A stretch of DNA of 64,000 nucleotides, taken from Karstenula rhodostoma CBS 690.94. Its lineage: Eukaryota > Ascomycota > Dothideomycetes > Pleosporales > Didymosphaeriaceae. Positions 22,456 to 32,127 of the stretch are shown here, one piece after another. A model generated the notes under the pieces. That model was given only the letters and a program-made list of their open reading frames with translations, was not told the DNA's origin and did no database searches. The DNA lies in assembly GCA_010093485.1 (NCBI GenBank), contig MU001507.1, forward strand, positions 1,565,222 to 1,629,221, written 5' to 3'. Each line of letters begins with the position of its first letter. Positions within the stretch are counted from its first letter, which is position 1. Made by a program: the position numbers and the translations under genes.

Positions 22456-23238
22456 ATGGGAGTCCCGGAGAAGACGGCACCTCTTCACAGCGTCGATGCC
22501 GCACAGCCGGCCCCGCCCGCATACGATCAAAACCAACCACCACCAGCTTATGTCCATAGCGAATCGTCAACCACAAGGCAACCACACAATGATTCACAAC
22601 ACTCAGGATCCTCGCCACAGCCCCAACATATGCGCTTCCCCTCTCAATTTAACGTTTACACCCAATTTAGCACCTTCACCATAGGTCCCCACCAGGATGA
22701 AAAGCTCTTCACAGTCGTCCAAACCCGCTTGTGGAAACCCATGGCGCTCGTCCAAGGCGACGACAAAAAGGCGCCGCCACTTTCTACCATCATGATGAAA
22801 GGCATGGGCAGCACGTCCGTGCTCAGCATCTTTCCCGACCAAGGCGGTGAGGTGTCCAAGCCGCTGGAGATCACCATCGAGAACCATTCAACCAAGCATT
22901 GCTTCTGCATCGCGCTTCCCAGAAGGACTCCACACTTCTTTGAATGGCGCAGTTCCAAGAGCGAGGAGGTTCAGGCACTCGGGGCATACAAGCGCGGTTG
23001 GAAGCTCGTGTGGCTGCGGAAAGATGGAGGAGGGGGGGAGATTGTCGCCGCCAGTGCGTTGAACAACACCATGAGCTTGAAAAAGGGGTTGAAGTTCGGG
23101 TTCTTCAATGCCGGCCTGGACGGGACGCTCGGGGATACGTTCCACATTGCGGCGGTTACGACGGCGATGAATGATTTCGAGATGTTCCTGAGTACGAACG
23201 TCGCGATTGTGGGGAATGCTTCGACGGCGACTGCTTGA
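22456..23238 (+). CDS. Unrecognised protein with two N-terminal PPxY motifs
   Basis: A single exon of 260 aa from the ATG at 22456; the frame is open 15 bases further upstream, but only from a TTG. The first 60 residues are Pro/Gln/Ser-rich and contain two PPxY motifs (PPAYD and PPAYV), the classical ligand of WW domains such as those of Nedd4/Rsp5 ubiquitin ligases. From about residue 65 the sequence becomes a compact, probably beta-rich domain: an FTVVQTRLWKPMALV segment, a mid-domain FEWRSSKSEEVQ and a C-terminal GDTFHIAAVTT. No signal peptide or membrane segment is visible. I do not recognise the domain; the alternating strand pattern vaguely recalls Tubby/LURP-like barrels, but this is weak. 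It is convergent with the Dcr2-like gene, with a MITE between the 3' ends. Confidence 0.7.
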   Translation: MGVPEKTAPLHSVDAAQPAPPAYDQNQPPPAYVHSESSTTRQPHNDSQHSGSSPQPQHMRFPSQFNVYTQFSTFTIGPHQDEKLFTVVQTRLWKPMALVQGDDKKAPPLSTIMMKGMGSTSVLSIFPDQGGEVSKPLEITIENHSTKHCFCIALPRRTPHFFEWRSSKSEEVQALGAYKRGWKLVWLRKDGGGGEIVAASALNNTMSLKKGLKFGFFNAGLDGTLGDTFHIAAVTTAMNDFEMFLSTNVAIVGNASTATA

Positions 23239-23450
23239 GGAGGGGTTTGAAGTTGCAGGGTTATCGCAATATGTATAGCAGACCTTGGGGCAACACACTG
23301 TACTCAACCTGTTCATGTAGCGGTATAAACCCAATAACACCGTCAGCAACAAGCTATCTGTACTACTAGCCCAAAAGTGTAAGCACGGTGTTGCTCCTCC
23401 TCGGGTAACACGGCGTTGCTAAACCTTTTTTAAGGCACTGCAGCTAACTA

Positions 23451-23659
23451 CTGTGGTTGCAACCCTATCTTTGTGCAGTGGGTTTATTTTCTTCGGAGGA
23501 TCTAAGCCCCTATAGTAGCGTATTTAACTCCTCTTATAGTAAACTACTTTCCTATTATAGAATAGTACCTTCTTATTATAGAAAGGTACTAATATTAAGT
23601 ACTTTATATAATCCTTACCCTGGAGGACCCACTGCACAAAGATAGGGCTGCAACCACAG
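23451..23659. mobile_element. MITE, Tc1/mariner type, 209 bp, TA target duplication
   Basis: Two 33-bp terminal inverted repeats, 23451-23483 and 23627-23659, match at 32 of 33 positions (outermost bases CTGTGGTTGC...). They are flanked directly by TA on both sides (23449-23450 and 23660-23661). The 143-bp interior is AT-rich and non-coding, with smaller internal palindromes (tattatagaa repeats). This structure (long near-perfect TIRs, TA duplication, no transposase) defines a Tc1/mariner-type miniature element mobilised in trans. The near identity of the arms suggests fairly recent activity or recent arrival. It sits between the 3' ends of two convergent genes, a tolerated site. Confidence 0.88.
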
Positions 23660-23815
23660 TATATCTCAAAGCGACCGGAAACAAGCCAAATCAAACACAC
23701 AACCGACCAAAAATACCGCAACGCCTCGCTATGTGGTATATACGATCCCAACTCCCAGCAGCCGTGGAAGATACCCCGAACCCAAACGCCGGTATCAAAC
23801 AGTAACAAAACCCAG

Positions 23816-25580
23816 CTACTGACTTTGCAGCGGCAACACCCTGCCCGAATCGACAATGATTTGTTCGTCGAGCCGAGTAGCAATATCGCCATACTCCAAT
23901 CGTTTCCATGTAGATATCCGCGCCTGGTTGGTGTCGACTTCGAACACACGGATTCGTCGATGGTAGCCGTCGTAGCCACCGTATCCTCCAAAGCCACTCC
24001 CGCCAGCGTAGCACATCCATAGTTCGGGATCGCTCTGCTGGTTTTTCGAGAGCATGCAGTAGTCGTTCGCGTGGTCGTGGCCGCAGGAAACGACCTTGAC
24101 ACCTTGTTCCACCAAAGCATCCCTGAAATGTGTGTTGAAGCGTGGCGCCGTAACGCCCTCTTTCCACTGACCAAGTCGTTCGTTCTCTACAATGGCATAT
24201 TCTGGAAGAGGGATGTGAATGAAGGCCATGTCCAGATGGATGTGTGTGTACTTCATATGCGATTCTTTCAGACTGTCGGCAGCCTTCTTGAACCACTGGA
24301 TTTGGTTGGGCTTGAGCCAATCGTAGCCCTTGAACTTCTTTTCGTCGGGGGAGTAGGCATGAGTATCGAGGAAGTAGAGTGTGAGCGCAGAGTGCTTATT
24401 GGCGCCGTGGGCGAGAACTTCGACAAAGTAGTTGCCAACGCCCATGCTGCCGTCAATGGAGGTGGGTCCAGCTTCGGAAAGCGAGTAAGGAAGCGAATCG
24501 TAGAGCTGCATCTGGATACCGCGGCTGATTACACCCTCATCATCGTGGTTGCCGAAGATAGCGGCGTACGGGATCTTGCGCTCGATCAGGACAGCGGTAA
24601 TCTTGAACAGTGCCTGCAGAGTGTTAATGCCGTCTTCGTAGGAAGGCAATAGGAGGAACTTACGCTAGGAACATCGGGTGCTGTACCACCGTTGACCTGG
24701 TCGCCAGAGAGGACTACCATATCAGGCTTCTCGTCGTCTAGCACCCTCTCCACGAACTCCATAGTCCTCGTGTCGGCATCGCAATGTCCACCGTTGTAAT
24801 TCTTTGGCTCCGAGTCTCTGCAGGGTCGTATGCCAGTGCTGAGATGCAGATCTGATATCTGCATGATCTTGAACTTGCCGTCCTTGGTGAATCTAGGGAC
24901 AGGTTTCTTGACCGCCTCCGGTTGTCCCCTACGAATCGACAAATGCGGGACCTTGTCGTCGCCGCCGGTATCTAGATGTACAGCTCCGTTGGGGACCAGC
25001 TGCCATCCAGGACGAGACTCTGTGGCATCTGCGCCGAACAGTACGTCTACCGCAGTGATGGTCTTCTTCGAATCGCTTGCGTGTCGCTTGGCTGACCGCT
25101 TGATCCAGATGCCGGCAGGGCGCGATTCCCATTTCTGGGCTGCTTGCGACTTGTCTCCCATAGCAGGGTCCAGCTTTCCTGTGCGCACGTCCACGATTAC
25201 TTTGTCCTCATCTGTGAGCTCCTCCTCTTTCTTGCGCTTGATGTGAATGTATGCCTTCGATACCCAACCTGTACCCAGGTACAGATCTTTTTCCACGCGG
25301 TGCCATAGTTCTTGGTCGAGCTGGCACTTGGAAATCGGATTCAGCGATGAGCATGTCTGTATAGTAATGTCGGTGATTACGAGGCCTTCGTGGTGCAGCG
25401 GGAGGTGGTTGTGCACAGCTTGGGGGAGCACGCTGTAGCGACTATCGAGAAACAATACGAGGAGAAGGACGACGGACACGAGCAGACCGAGCTGGACTGA
25501 CGTCCGCACCTGGTTTCACAGTCAGTATTGCGGGATAGCGAGAGCGTGGGAGGACTTGCAATTCTGCGTGGCGCGGGCAT
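23816..25580 (-). CDS. DCR2: Membrane-anchored calcineurin-like phosphoesterase, Dcr2 family
   Basis: Three exons, 25580-25560, 25509-24664 and 24613-23816, encode 554 aa. A basic N-terminus (MPAPRRIVRTSVQLG) precedes one hydrophobic helix (about 14-28), predicting a type II membrane protein. The metallophosphoesterase domain shows the full metal-ligand set: ISDLHLS (Asp227, His229), VVLSGDQVNG, IFGNHDDEG, FIHIPLPEY and SCGHDHANDY. Yeast Dcr2 is the closest named relative: a phosphatase linked to cell-cycle start and to dephosphorylation of the unfolded-protein-response sensor Ire1. The first exon is only seven codons and is joined through a GC-AG intron (25510-25559, GCAAGT donor). It was chosen because the acceptor is ideal and the result restores a basic leader before RTSVQLG. 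The second intron is 24614-24663. Its promoter is shared with the divergent methyltransferase gene. Confidence 0.9.
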
Positions 25581-25849
25581 GGTGCTGGAAGACCTCCGCG
25601 GGGACGCTGACAGACTTACACCGTAAGTGCAGTCCTTGAACGATATCAATGAGTTTCAGCACAGCACGTAGCCATAGTCGCATGCGCTTGTGCTCTTGGG
25701 TTTCGGAAGAAGCGTGAAGCGTAGGGGTGCAGGTGACTTGTTTCAACGTCTGCAGGCCGGCATGTCGGCTTGGCTTCAAGCTCAGTGCCACTTCCGGACG
25801 CACCTCCGCTTCGCCGTCAGATCCCCTCCCCTGCACATACATACAAGCC
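25581..25849. promoter_or_regulatory. Bidirectional promoter, Dcr2-like / Trm61-like genes
   Basis: Only 269 bases separate the two divergent start codons (25580 minus, 25850 plus), so both genes must share regulatory DNA here. No specific operator was identified. Confidence 0.55.
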
Positions 25850-27250
25850 ATGCGCTGTTCAGGCGCAGTTGCACGCACGTCTGCTCAATTACAGGTGCAC
25901 TCGATTAGGCGGAGGTTTGCGACCAGTTCCTTCCTCAGACGAGCTTTCCAAGGTGTGCACGCTATCCCTCCTGTGGTGCCGAGGAGCTGCTCACACCCTC
26001 ACAGAAGGCGATGTTGTGCTTCTAAAGGACAAGAAGACTGCCAACCATGATGGCCTCTTGGTGAAACTCCAGGCTGCGAAGCAGACACACACCCATCGCG
26101 GGAACCTAGCGCATGCGGACATGATCGGGAAAGAGCCGCGACAGCTGGTGCATTCGACGCGCGGAAATGCCTATCGCATCCACGAGCCCACGCTTGCAGA
26201 GTACGTCCGTTTGACGCCGCGCCTGGTTACTCCTGTGCGTCCACTGCACCGAATGCGCTCTCTCGCCTTCAAAACGAGTGAAGCACGTCTAACACAAGCT
26301 AGATCTACCCTGCCGACGCGAACCTGATCGTGTCTCTTTTAGACCTCCACGTCGATACGCCCTCGAACAGCCCTAACGGTAACCCGCCCGTGGAGATACT
26401 CGAGGCAGGTACCGGCCATGGTGCACTGACGTTGCATCTCGCTCGCGCAATACATGCTGCAAATCCGCCGCTGCCCAAGCTTCACAACTACGCTTCCGAG
26501 CAAGAACCAGAAGACCCAGTCTACCTAGGGGAGTCTATTGCCGACTTGCAAGACGCGAGTATCGAGACCTGGCGCGCAAATCGGGGTGCCATCGTACACA
26601 CGCTTGACATCTCCGGTAAGCACTCGAAGCATGCGCGCAAGATTGTAGACGGCTTCAGGCATGGCATGTATGCAAGCAGTGTTGATTTTCACGTGGGAGA
26701 CCCCGCGTCTTGGATTACGGAACAACTGAAAGCTAGGAAGACTGTAGATCCCTTTCTGTCCCATGTGCTTTTGGACCTCCCAGGTGCCGACGCGTATCTG
26801 GACGTCGTGGCGTCGGCGCTGCAAGTCAACGGCCTGCTTGCAGTCTTCAATCCGAGCATCACTCAGATTGCGGAATGCGTAGAGAAGATTCGGAAGGACA
26901 GGATGCCGTACCTGCTCGACCAAGTCGTCGAGCTGGGCGCGAGCACCATCCGGGAATGGGACGTGAGAGCCGTACGTCCCAGGGCGACGTTGAGGCAAGC
27001 AGAGCAGAAGGATGCGCCAGGCTCGTCGTCCGGTGCAGAGTCGATAGACGCTGTCAACGGGCAGGAGGGCAGAGACAAGGAGCTGGCACAGGACCTTGCC
27101 AAGAGCGAGGAGAAGTGGGCAATGGTATGTCGGCCCAAGGCAGGGCAGGAGGTGGTCGGCGGTGGGTTCATAGCTCTATGGCGTAAGATGGAGCCTGCCA
27201 ATCTGTCCGAGTCCCCAGAGCCCTCTCCCGCGGCTAGAGAGGAGGCATAG
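25850..27250 (+). CDS. Trm61/Gcd14-like tRNA (adenine-N1) methyltransferase with mitochondrial presequence
   Basis: Three exons, 25850-25952, 26005-26234 and 26303-27250, encode 426 aa. Residues 1-34 are Arg/Ser-rich, lack acidic residues and end in RRRFATSSFLRRAF, a strong mitochondrial-targeting pattern. An N-terminal beta domain (EGDVVLLKDK ... HGNAYRIHEP-like region) precedes the signature (T)PIYPADANLIVSLLDLH, the SAM-binding loop EILEAGTGHGALTLHLARAI (about 135-155), and a motif-IV-like HVLLDLPGADAY. The Tyr-Pro-Ala-Asp element and the order of motifs are those of the Trm61/TrmI family, which makes m1A58 in tRNA. A mitochondrial location separates it from the nuclear Trm6-Trm61 enzyme, so it is more like a mitochondrial Trm61B-type enzyme. 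The C-terminal 60 residues are acidic and low-complexity. Both junctions restore conserved sequence (AFQ-EGDVV; VTP-IYPAD). Confidence 0.85.
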
Positions 27251-27668
27251 CGTCTCTGTGTGCAGATAGTTCAATTTGCAACGTAACACGCTCACCACCT
27301 TCGCACCGAGCAGGGTTTCAAGCTGTCAAGATGGACTTGTTCACTCGACCAAGACGCGCCACGTGAAAGTCTGCGTTGCCTAACGTCTGCCCCCGCGGCA
27401 AGCTCGGAGCTCTCTCATCCAGCAGATGGAGCAAGCAGCTCAGCACTAAGCTCACGGCCCATGGCCTGTAGAAAAGGTAGTGGGTGTTGTGCGTTGTCAG
27501 AGGGCCGATGCCCAGCATGATTGGTCCAACGTCGGAGAGAAGGAACGCTGGGCCAATCATGCACAGACAGTCGCGCTTTCCGCTTTCACTGGGCGCGCAT
27601 TTAACAGTACCTCCGCCCTTCCACATCATCCACCCCACCAGTTTCCTCCTGAGCCCCGGAAGCGCACA
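27251..27668. other. Intergenic spacer / promoter
   Basis: A 418-base spacer between the end of the methyltransferase gene and the start of the small NAWKG protein gene. It contains a short imperfect inverted repeat around 27515-27560 (agcatgattggtccaac and tgggccaatcatgc). No coding content was recognised. Confidence 0.4.
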
Positions 27669-28382
27669 ATGAGCGGTGCGGCCGAGAACCGGTAAGCCTT
27701 CCCCCGGCCTGTTTGATCGACGAACTTGGTCTGATGGCAAACAGGAGCAGCTGGCAGCGGCCTCAGGGACGAGGCAACCGCGCCTCGGGCTCCAACAATG
27801 CCACCAAAGAGGGCGGGAGGCAGCAAGCCATGTCGGCCGTGGCTGGCAATGCGTGGAAGGGCAAAGCCCAGGGCGGCGCTGAGCGTGCGCCGGCGCAGCC
27901 ACCCAGCATCCCCGCCGAGCAGCACGTACCTGTGAAGGACTTCAATGCCGCCGAGGTCAAGGACTTCTTGAAGAAGAGTAAGCGCGCAGAGCTGGTAGCG
28001 GGGCATCGTCTGCCGTGCAAAGCTTCTTGATGGCCCCCGAAGCTTCCCCGCAGGATCGCGAGCTGTCTCTAACGTGTGCCGCAGAATATCTTGAGAGCGT
28101 CGCAGGTACATCTTCCTCGAACAGGGTATCTGCAACGACCACGGGGACTAACGCCAAACCTCCAGACCAGCCGTCGGCATACCACAAGGTGCAAGGTGAC
28201 TCGGTGGCAAAGAGGAGCAGTGGTGCCTGGGGATCGCGAGGTATGTCTGAGATGCACAGGTTGGGCGGTGCTCAAGTAACATGGATCCAGGCAACATGCC
28301 ACACCTAATGCCCAGCGGGCAGGACTTCTTCACGCAGCTCAAGAAGCAGCTCGTGGCCCTCGACCAGGGCAAGCCTTCGTAA
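27669..28382 (+). CDS. Small conserved-looking protein with NAWKG and DFFTQLKKQL motifs, function unknown
   Basis: Four exons, 27669-27691, 27745-27977, 28085-28240 and 28291-28382, encode 167 aa. The first exon is eight codons. The protein is rich in Gly, Ser, Ala, Gln and Asn, with three segments that look constrained: GNAWKGKAQGG (about 50-60), VPVKDFNAAEVKDFLKK (about 73-90) and the C-terminal SGAWGSRGNMPHLMPSGQDFFTQLKKQLVAL. I associate this arrangement with a small fungal protein family of unknown function, without a confident name. No signal peptide, membrane segment or catalytic motif is present. The third intron start (28240/28241, GTATGT) and acceptor (28290) are clear. The second intron is 107 nt and its acceptor at 28084 was chosen to keep the frame; other acceptors are possible. 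Confidence 0.65.
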
Positions 28383-29346
28383 CCGTAGCACGGTCGTCAC
28401 GCGTTTCGTTCCAGCGGCATTCTAGGGCATAACGGGAGTTCACGGGCTATCGCATTCTTCGCACCACACGACACCATGTCTGTTTCTTCACGAAGACGGC
28501 CCGGTTCCCTGTCGAAGTGACAGGGCAAAATGTGTACATCAAGGACGGGCATTGCAGCACTAGGCGTTGGCGGAGAATTGCAGTTTTGCTTCCTGGTATT
28601 GTAGGGATACCCATCTGTCTGGATTCTCTCATTGGGGGCGTCATCTGGTGCTTGGAAAGGGTGGCAAGGGTTCATGTACGGCCCACGGAATGGCTCGTCT
28701 GTACATATTCGTGATAGCCTTACGACAAGGTGCGAACTGGCTGTCGGCAGCAGCTGCATGCAGGTGAAGTGCTGTCAAATGGTGGTTGTCGTGGCTATCC
28801 CGGGCGTGCTGGGGCATATGTGCTGGGCATTATCCTGTAGTCTGGACGGAGATGCGACAGGCGTTGTCATGACGGAGCTTGCACCTCGACTCGGTCAACA
28901 AACAGACAGCGTGCATCCCCGCAGCCCACGCCTTCGCTCCGCAAACCACATTTTTTCGCCTGCTATTGCGCCTCGTGCATTCTTAAAGGCGGCCCCGGGG
29001 CCTGCTCGCGCTCTCGAGCCATTGCACTCATTCCCTACATTGCTGGAAGCCAGCCAAGACCGGCGATACAGCGCATCTCCCACGCCCCGAGACCCACCGC
29101 CCAACATACGCGTCGCTGCCCCTCGTTCGCAGCGGCAACCTGATCCACGGGCCTGGCAACATACGCCGCAGGCCTCGATCCAAGGGACCCGCACGCCGCT
29201 GCACGCCGCCAGCACAAAGCCGTCTTCCATCCGTACACGGATGCGCACTTTCACCGGTCGTCGCAACAGACCCACCGCCTCCGCTCCCTCCGCGCTGCCA
29301 GTGCCTTGTCAAATTCAGCGCGCGGAAAACGACGGGAAGGAACACA
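28383..29346. other. Intergenic interval, about 1 kb
   Basis: It lies between the small NAWKG protein gene and the acidic/helical protein gene, both on the plus strand. The last 350 bases (29000-29346) are CpG- and C-rich without a recognisable protein in any frame. They look like leader/promoter DNA of the downstream gene. Long overlapping frames here are a by-product of GC content. Confidence 0.45.
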
Positions 29347-30600
29347 ATGTCCTCGCCGCCGCAGACGCCCACACAGAGGCCTAAGTCTTCTCACCGCCGC
29401 CACCCCTCAAGCCTCGACATGTCCCATACCACGCCTTCGTCCAAACGAAACTCGTTCCGCCGGCGCTCCTCCGGCTATCTGTCAATAACACCACGACTGT
29501 CGCAAGAGTTCGAGCATGGAAGCCCCGCACACAACATCGATGCTGGTGCAGACGGCGGTTTGGGGAATCTGGCCGACGAACTAGGGGAACTGGACGACTG
29601 GGACGACGACGACGAAGGCGCCGAGGGTGAATACGAGGACGACGAGGATCCACCGCACCATTCGGACGCAAACAACATCGGTGTAGCGGTGGATCACGAC
29701 GGGGGTGTTGGCACCGCGAATGGGGTTAGGGACAGCGGAGTCGCAATGCAAACTTCTTCACCGGCGGGGTCCAGGCTAAGCCCACCGTCTGCAGTCAAGA
29801 GTAGGAAACACCAGAGACAGCACTCGTTATACGGCGGGTCCGACTACGGGGACGATTCGGACCTGGAGGCTAACGAAGGCATCTCGCCTGGCCTCGAGAG
29901 CCGCATGGCCGCTATCGAAAGCCTGGCACGGAGGGGCATGGAGGAGAACGGCAGCGCGGCAGACGGTATAGTCAAGCGGGTGACTGAGCAATTGCGGGAC
30001 CTCGGGAGCCAGATCGGCATTGAGAACGGAGCAACAAGGTGAGTATTCTCCCCAACGCTGCCTGTTACGCGCCTGACCGAGCATGATTACAGACTGAAGA
30101 CCGCCCATGACGCCCTGACTACACACCTCACTCACCAGTCGCGAACACTAAACTCGGCTACTGCCATGATGACTGGCCCCCGCGCCATCATGCCGCCTGC
30201 CGAGGAGATCGAAGTGCTCCTCCCTCTAATAGAAAGCACCCTCGAGCTGATTCCGCATTCCTCCCCGCAAGCCCTCATCGCCCTCTCCCAGCTGACCCAG
30301 TCAACACGCGAACTCCTCGAGCACTTCTCAAACGTGTCAGACAGCCTACACATGTCTCGACAAAAGGCGAATGAGGCGAGTCGGAAACTGAGATCTAGCA
30401 AAGACCAGCTGACCGAGTGGAAGAAAGACATGGATCTGAAGGAAATAGGCATGGGCTACATCGACAACGGAGACTGGGACAGGCGGTTAAGAGAACGGGA
30501 GGCCGGTGCTGCTTGCGGTGACGTCGTCGATGGCTTCGAAGAAGTGTGCGGCATGTGGAGGAAGAAGCTTTGTGAGGGGTTGGGTGTTGCGAGTGCGTAA
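29347..30600 (+). CDS. Acidic, partly helical protein of unknown function
   Basis: Two exons, 29347-30038 and 30093-30600 (54-nt GTGAGT...ACAG intron), encode 399 aa. The first half is disordered: a basic Ser/Arg-rich start (KRNSFRRRSSGYLS, a plausible phosphorylation cluster), an acidic block at about 78-100 (DDWDDDDEG) and a Gly/Asp/Ser linker. From about residue 185 it becomes regular and helical (ESRMAAIESLARRGMEENG; VTEQLRDLGSQIG), continuing into probable coiled coil or helical bundle (LLPLIESTLELIP; ELLEHFSNVSDSLHMSRQKANEASRKLRSSKDQLTEW, given here in pieces). The C-terminus contains YIDNGDWDRRL and GFEEVCGMWRKKL. I do not recognise the family. There are no membrane segments and no enzyme motifs. 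It may be a structural or cytoskeletal adaptor, but that is only a guess from composition. Confidence 0.75.
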
Positions 30601-32127
30601 TACTCTTGCGCATCGTCGTTGACTTTCTTATGTTTTGCAGACTTGATGTCAAGTAACTGACGGGCTTGGTGTGTAGGTGAAGATTACCCAGAGGACACAA
30701 CAGAGCTGCCCGGGCAGAAGAAAGAGACGGGGACTGGAAACAAGGCCATGGAAATCACGCCCAGAAGCTTCAATAGCCCAATCCGGACGCAGTATAGGAA
30801 CTTCGACTCTGGGGTCCATGACTGCGATTAATCTCTTGCAAAGGTTTAGAATTATAGTCTTGCTACCTGGGTTTCGTTCGGCGTGCACATGTTTGGTGGT
30901 CTCTTTTCACATGTAATACCCCCTTACACTACTGCGGAGGTTCTGGCGTTTGCAATGATCGTTTAAGAGCGCGGTGACCGAGAAGGGCGCACCGGGACTG
31001 ATAGATACATCAGGCGTTATCACCATCGTTACAAGGGATCGTTAAGATGCATACAGCGCGTATTTCCTTTGTATTGTTAGGGCCAAGGGGAAGGTATAGA
31101 TTTACACACACGCGTTGCTAGACAATCGTTTCGAAGTAAGAGAGCTATAGTAACACGTTACTTCCGAAGGGCAGGGAAATGCAATCATCTGGCTTGGTTT
31201 TCTGTACAATATAACATACGCTCGTCTGCTGCTTGTTGTCAACGCCGGCTCTCGTGCAAAAGAACGCGAGGCTTTTGTATTGAAGTGACATTTGCTGCGG
31301 TCGGTCGTATCAACCCTACTTACAATATCCCGTCAAAAGTCTGCGTACACCGTATTACCCGGGAGAAGAAATGCAGTGCCTACGCTCTTGACCTGGTATT
31401 ATGTTCACTCTCTCTCCTTTTCTTAGTTACCAAAGATATCATTCTCTTGCGGATTAGAAATGTCCCTAGGTCGTTTGCAGCAGCGTTTGTCCTCGAACAA
31501 GCCGGTGCAGTCTGTGGGAAAGTCAATGAGACGGAGCTCGCGGATATTATGAAAGACTGGAGTAAGGAGGAGGCTGATACGGTATGGGCTGCTTGGCGCG
31601 AGCGAGTTCGAACTCCATGAGGAGAAAAAGTTGCTGTGTCGGGAGTTGACGGCTTGATGAGAAAAGAGTATGCAGTTCTTGCATGAGAATGAAATCTCTC
31701 ATAGCGTGAATCGATCAGATAGACTGATTTTCGAATGCGAGTCTTTCCTGAGTCTCTATATACGTGAGCACAGTGGCAGTAAGCAATAAAAAAACATGGT
31801 GCGATCAGAAAGCCGAGGTATCAGATAAATTTGAAAAAGAACATCCTGATTACTACGCTTATCAGTTCCAAAGAGACAATATGGGATGGGACTTATTCCA
31901 AACGCCCTCCTCTCCGGGCCGGCTTTACGGGGTTCAGATCTCCGCATTCCAGTGTTCCAACTATGAATGCTCTTCGTAAATAGCTTTCAATAGTAGCATG
32001 CATAAAGTCCCCAACTCTCGTGAATTGTGTCATTCCACAAAGAATTCTTTTGAGACTGGATTAGCCTACCCTTTACTAACACTTAGGCTTCATCCTTTCC
32101 TGGTCATGCTGCCATTCCTATCACTTC
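30601..32127. other. Gene-poor interval, 1.5 kb, with two weak reading frames
   Basis: Moderately AT-rich DNA between the acidic/helical protein gene and the 3' end of the cysteine-rich secreted protein gene. Two plus-strand frames deserve mention. The segment about 31465-31620 (RSFAAAFVLEQAGAVCGK ... WAAWRERVRTP) and the segment about 31780-31979 (KTWCDQKAEVSDKFEKEHPDYYAY...) have amino-acid composition like real protein. Neither has a good start codon or recognisable domain, and I could not link them into one gene. They may be chance, or remains of a decayed gene. Confidence 0.4.

Noticed and set aside
28632..29384. 250-codon plus-strand frame before the acidic/helical protein gene
   Set aside because: No domain, poor start context, composition follows GC content, and it overlaps the start of the better-supported gene in another frame.
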